DNA of 64,000 nt, from assembly GCA_013399305.1 (NCBI GenBank), contig VXAI01000241.1, forward strand, positions 947,684 to 1,011,683, given 5' to 3'. This DNA comes from Rostratula benghalensis (lineage: Eukaryota > Chordata > Aves > Charadriiformes > Rostratulidae). This document shows positions 62,311 through 64,000 of this stretch, in pieces; positions within the stretch are counted from its first letter, which is position 1; each line of letters opens with the position of its first letter. The notes beneath the pieces were generated by a model that saw nothing but the letters and a program-made list of their open reading frames with translations, made no database searches and was not told where the DNA came from. Position numbers and translations under genes: made by a program.

Positions 62311-64000
62311 CTAGGATAATTTACAAGCAGTCTAATCTGCCTCACAACTCTCCCAAACCATTCATCTGGTTCAGAATATGAAGGATACTCAATTATTCAA
62401 TGAAAAGGTTAAGCCTGCGGTAAATATGCATAGTCAGTAATGAAATGTACTTCCCCTGGGTATTTTTTTAAAAGGATGCAGACTGACAGATGTTTACCAC
62501 ATCCTTTCTGGATATTTTTTCTGAGGTTTTAGTTTGCTGCACTGCTTATGCTTATTTTCAAAATGTAATTCTTTGGCTTCATTGCTTTACTGAAGTCATA
62601 CGTGGGTGATAGTGAAGCCCTGCACATTAAAATCCATGTACCTCCAAGTCAAGGAAATACTTCCAATAACATCTCTGTGTCTGTACCTTGCTGTGTAAAA
62701 ACGGCCAGGGAACAGCACATCAAACTCTGCTGGCCCCAGGCTTGCATCCTCCTTATATCCATCAATCTCTTTACTTTCATTATCACATTTTTTTCTGCTA
62801 AGTATTTTGCACATAACCATCAATTTACATTGCGAAACATATATAGGAGGTTGTAACTGTACTGTGGTTGACATATTTGTCTCGGGTGCTTGGGAGGGAG
62901 CTGTTTTTTGTCTTTGGTAATAGCTGCAGGTTTGTTCTGTTACCAAAAACTTTTGCTGAAATAGTGGGACTTTCCATTTAAAACAAATTACTTCCATAAA
63001 GATAGCCCCTTCCTTTAATTAAAATTATTTCCAGAATCAGCTTTCCTCAAGTGTCAATATTTTTGATGAATAAATGCAAACCCTTTTATACCACGTCAGT
63101 GAAGAGACCACACACAGGTTTCAGCGCGGGACTGATTTTCAAGCACAGCGCCAAAGGTGTTGAGGTTTCTGCTGGGGAAGAGTGCAATGTCCCAGTGCCC
63201 TCATAGCTCAGAGCAGGAGACATGCAGAAACTAGGTCTGTGAAATCAGAGCACTGCTCTGAGCCCTTAGTCGAGAGTTAACAACAATTTACAAATCTTGC
63301 TCCTTTTGCTATGCTTAAGGAGTGTGTGGAGGTCTGTGAAAGTGGTGACATTTCAAGCATTTCCACGCATAGGCCACACGTCCATGGACTTTTCTCCAGG
63401 TTGTGGAGCTGATTGAGCAGCTCTTGCTTGCTGCTCCGTCCTTGCTGGTCCTTGCCTGCCCTCTCCCTCCACAGCATGGCCCAGCAGCCATGCTAGTCCA
63501 CACATTCGAGTGGCTGAGGAGGTTAACCCCAGTGTGGAAATCATTTAGGTAAAAAAGAAGGTGGAAGAAAAGGACTTATTTCTAATGAAATAGAAATGAA
63601 AGCACACTGAATTGTGCTTTGGATCAATTTCCCCATGAATCAGAGAGTTGGGGTTTTTTTGAGTGGCAGGTGGCTTTGGTCAGCTGTTCCTGGGGCATTT
63701 GAAGAAACTTCACAGATAGAGGTGATGGGTGTTTAGCCAGATGCAAAAGGTTAAAATCAACACCTTGACTGAATTATATTTGTCCAGATCATTCACGGAT
63801 AGGAAGGACATATTTAAAGATGAATTCAGAATCAGGGAAGTTTGCATAACAGTTAAATATTCCTTGTATCTGATTTGTCTCTTTACCAGCATAGAGAACA
63901 TGAGTGTGCATAAGAAAAGCACTAAGTTCAGGTAAATGCCCTGAGAGGCACAGAGCTGAATTTTTTTTGGAGCTGATTTAAAGTATAGATGGATATAATT

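Larger units (their letters stand above)
44051..64000. other. Intergenic region upstream of S1PR3
   Basis: About 20 kb without any coding gene, tRNA or rRNA that I can support. Recognised contents are CR1 fragments at 45945, 46568, 47475 and 54462, a T21 run at 62050-62070 and a short (GGAT)n at 62296-62310. Isolated frames of up to 133 codons lack recognisable motifs. Distal regulatory elements or non-coding RNAs cannot be excluded. Confidence 0.6.

Noticed and set aside
1..64000. tRNA, rRNA, CRISPR, bacterial operon or phage-type systems
   Set aside because: No tRNA box B (GGTTCGANTCC-like) in context, no rRNA sequence, no regularly spaced repeats. The spliced genes and CR1 LINEs show vertebrate nuclear DNA.
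44051..64000. Endogenous retrovirus or LTR element
   Set aside because: No paired long direct repeats, primer-binding site or gag/pol-like frame was recognised; all reverse-transcriptase sequence seen is CR1.

Overview
This is vertebrate nuclear DNA, most likely from a bird. The repeats are CR1 LINE fragments whose 3' ends carry the 8-bp ATTCTRTG-type motif typical of sauropsids, no Alu, B1 or L1-like sequence was noticed, the genes have short exons and kb-sized introns, and the two recognisable protein-coding genes are SHC3 and S1PR3. These genes are neighbours in tetrapods; from memory they lie on the Z chromosome in birds. Two runs of N (50 and 80 bases) show a draft assembly.

Positions 1 to 26230 (+ strand) hold the 3' two-thirds of SHC3 (N-Shc/ShcC), a neuronal phosphotyrosine adaptor. 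Ten coding exons could be joined by GT/AG sites and consistent phases into one open frame of about 428 residues. They cover the second half of the PTB domain, the whole CH1 linker with its YYN and YVN Grb2-docking tyrosines, the adaptin-binding DLFDMKPF motif, and the complete C-terminal SH2 domain with its stop. The CH2 region and the first PTB exons lie before position 1. The introns contain CR1 copies, including a decayed one of about 2.9 kb at 14040-16905.

Positions 26231 to 36623 separate the two stop codons. No coding gene was found there; the stretch probably holds two 3' UTRs facing each other (SHC3 +, S1PR3 -). Positions 36624 to 37757 (- strand) hold the intact single-exon coding region of S1PR3, a seven-helix receptor for sphingosine 1-phosphate. 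A splice acceptor at 37936-37938 implies a non-coding first exon upstream. A CpG-rich island at about 43020-44050, interrupted by the 80-base gap, is the best candidate for its promoter and first exon.

Positions 44050 to 64000 look like intergenic DNA, with four CR1 fragments and simple repeats but no gene I can support.

I looked for an unusual system and did not find one. The most useful second-look items are the convergent gene pair, a possible truncated-SH2 SHC3 isoform, a weak SHC3 splice donor, a misleading 390-codon ORF in the dead LINE, the gap in the S1PR3 island, and a perfect 11-bp hairpin between the two genes.
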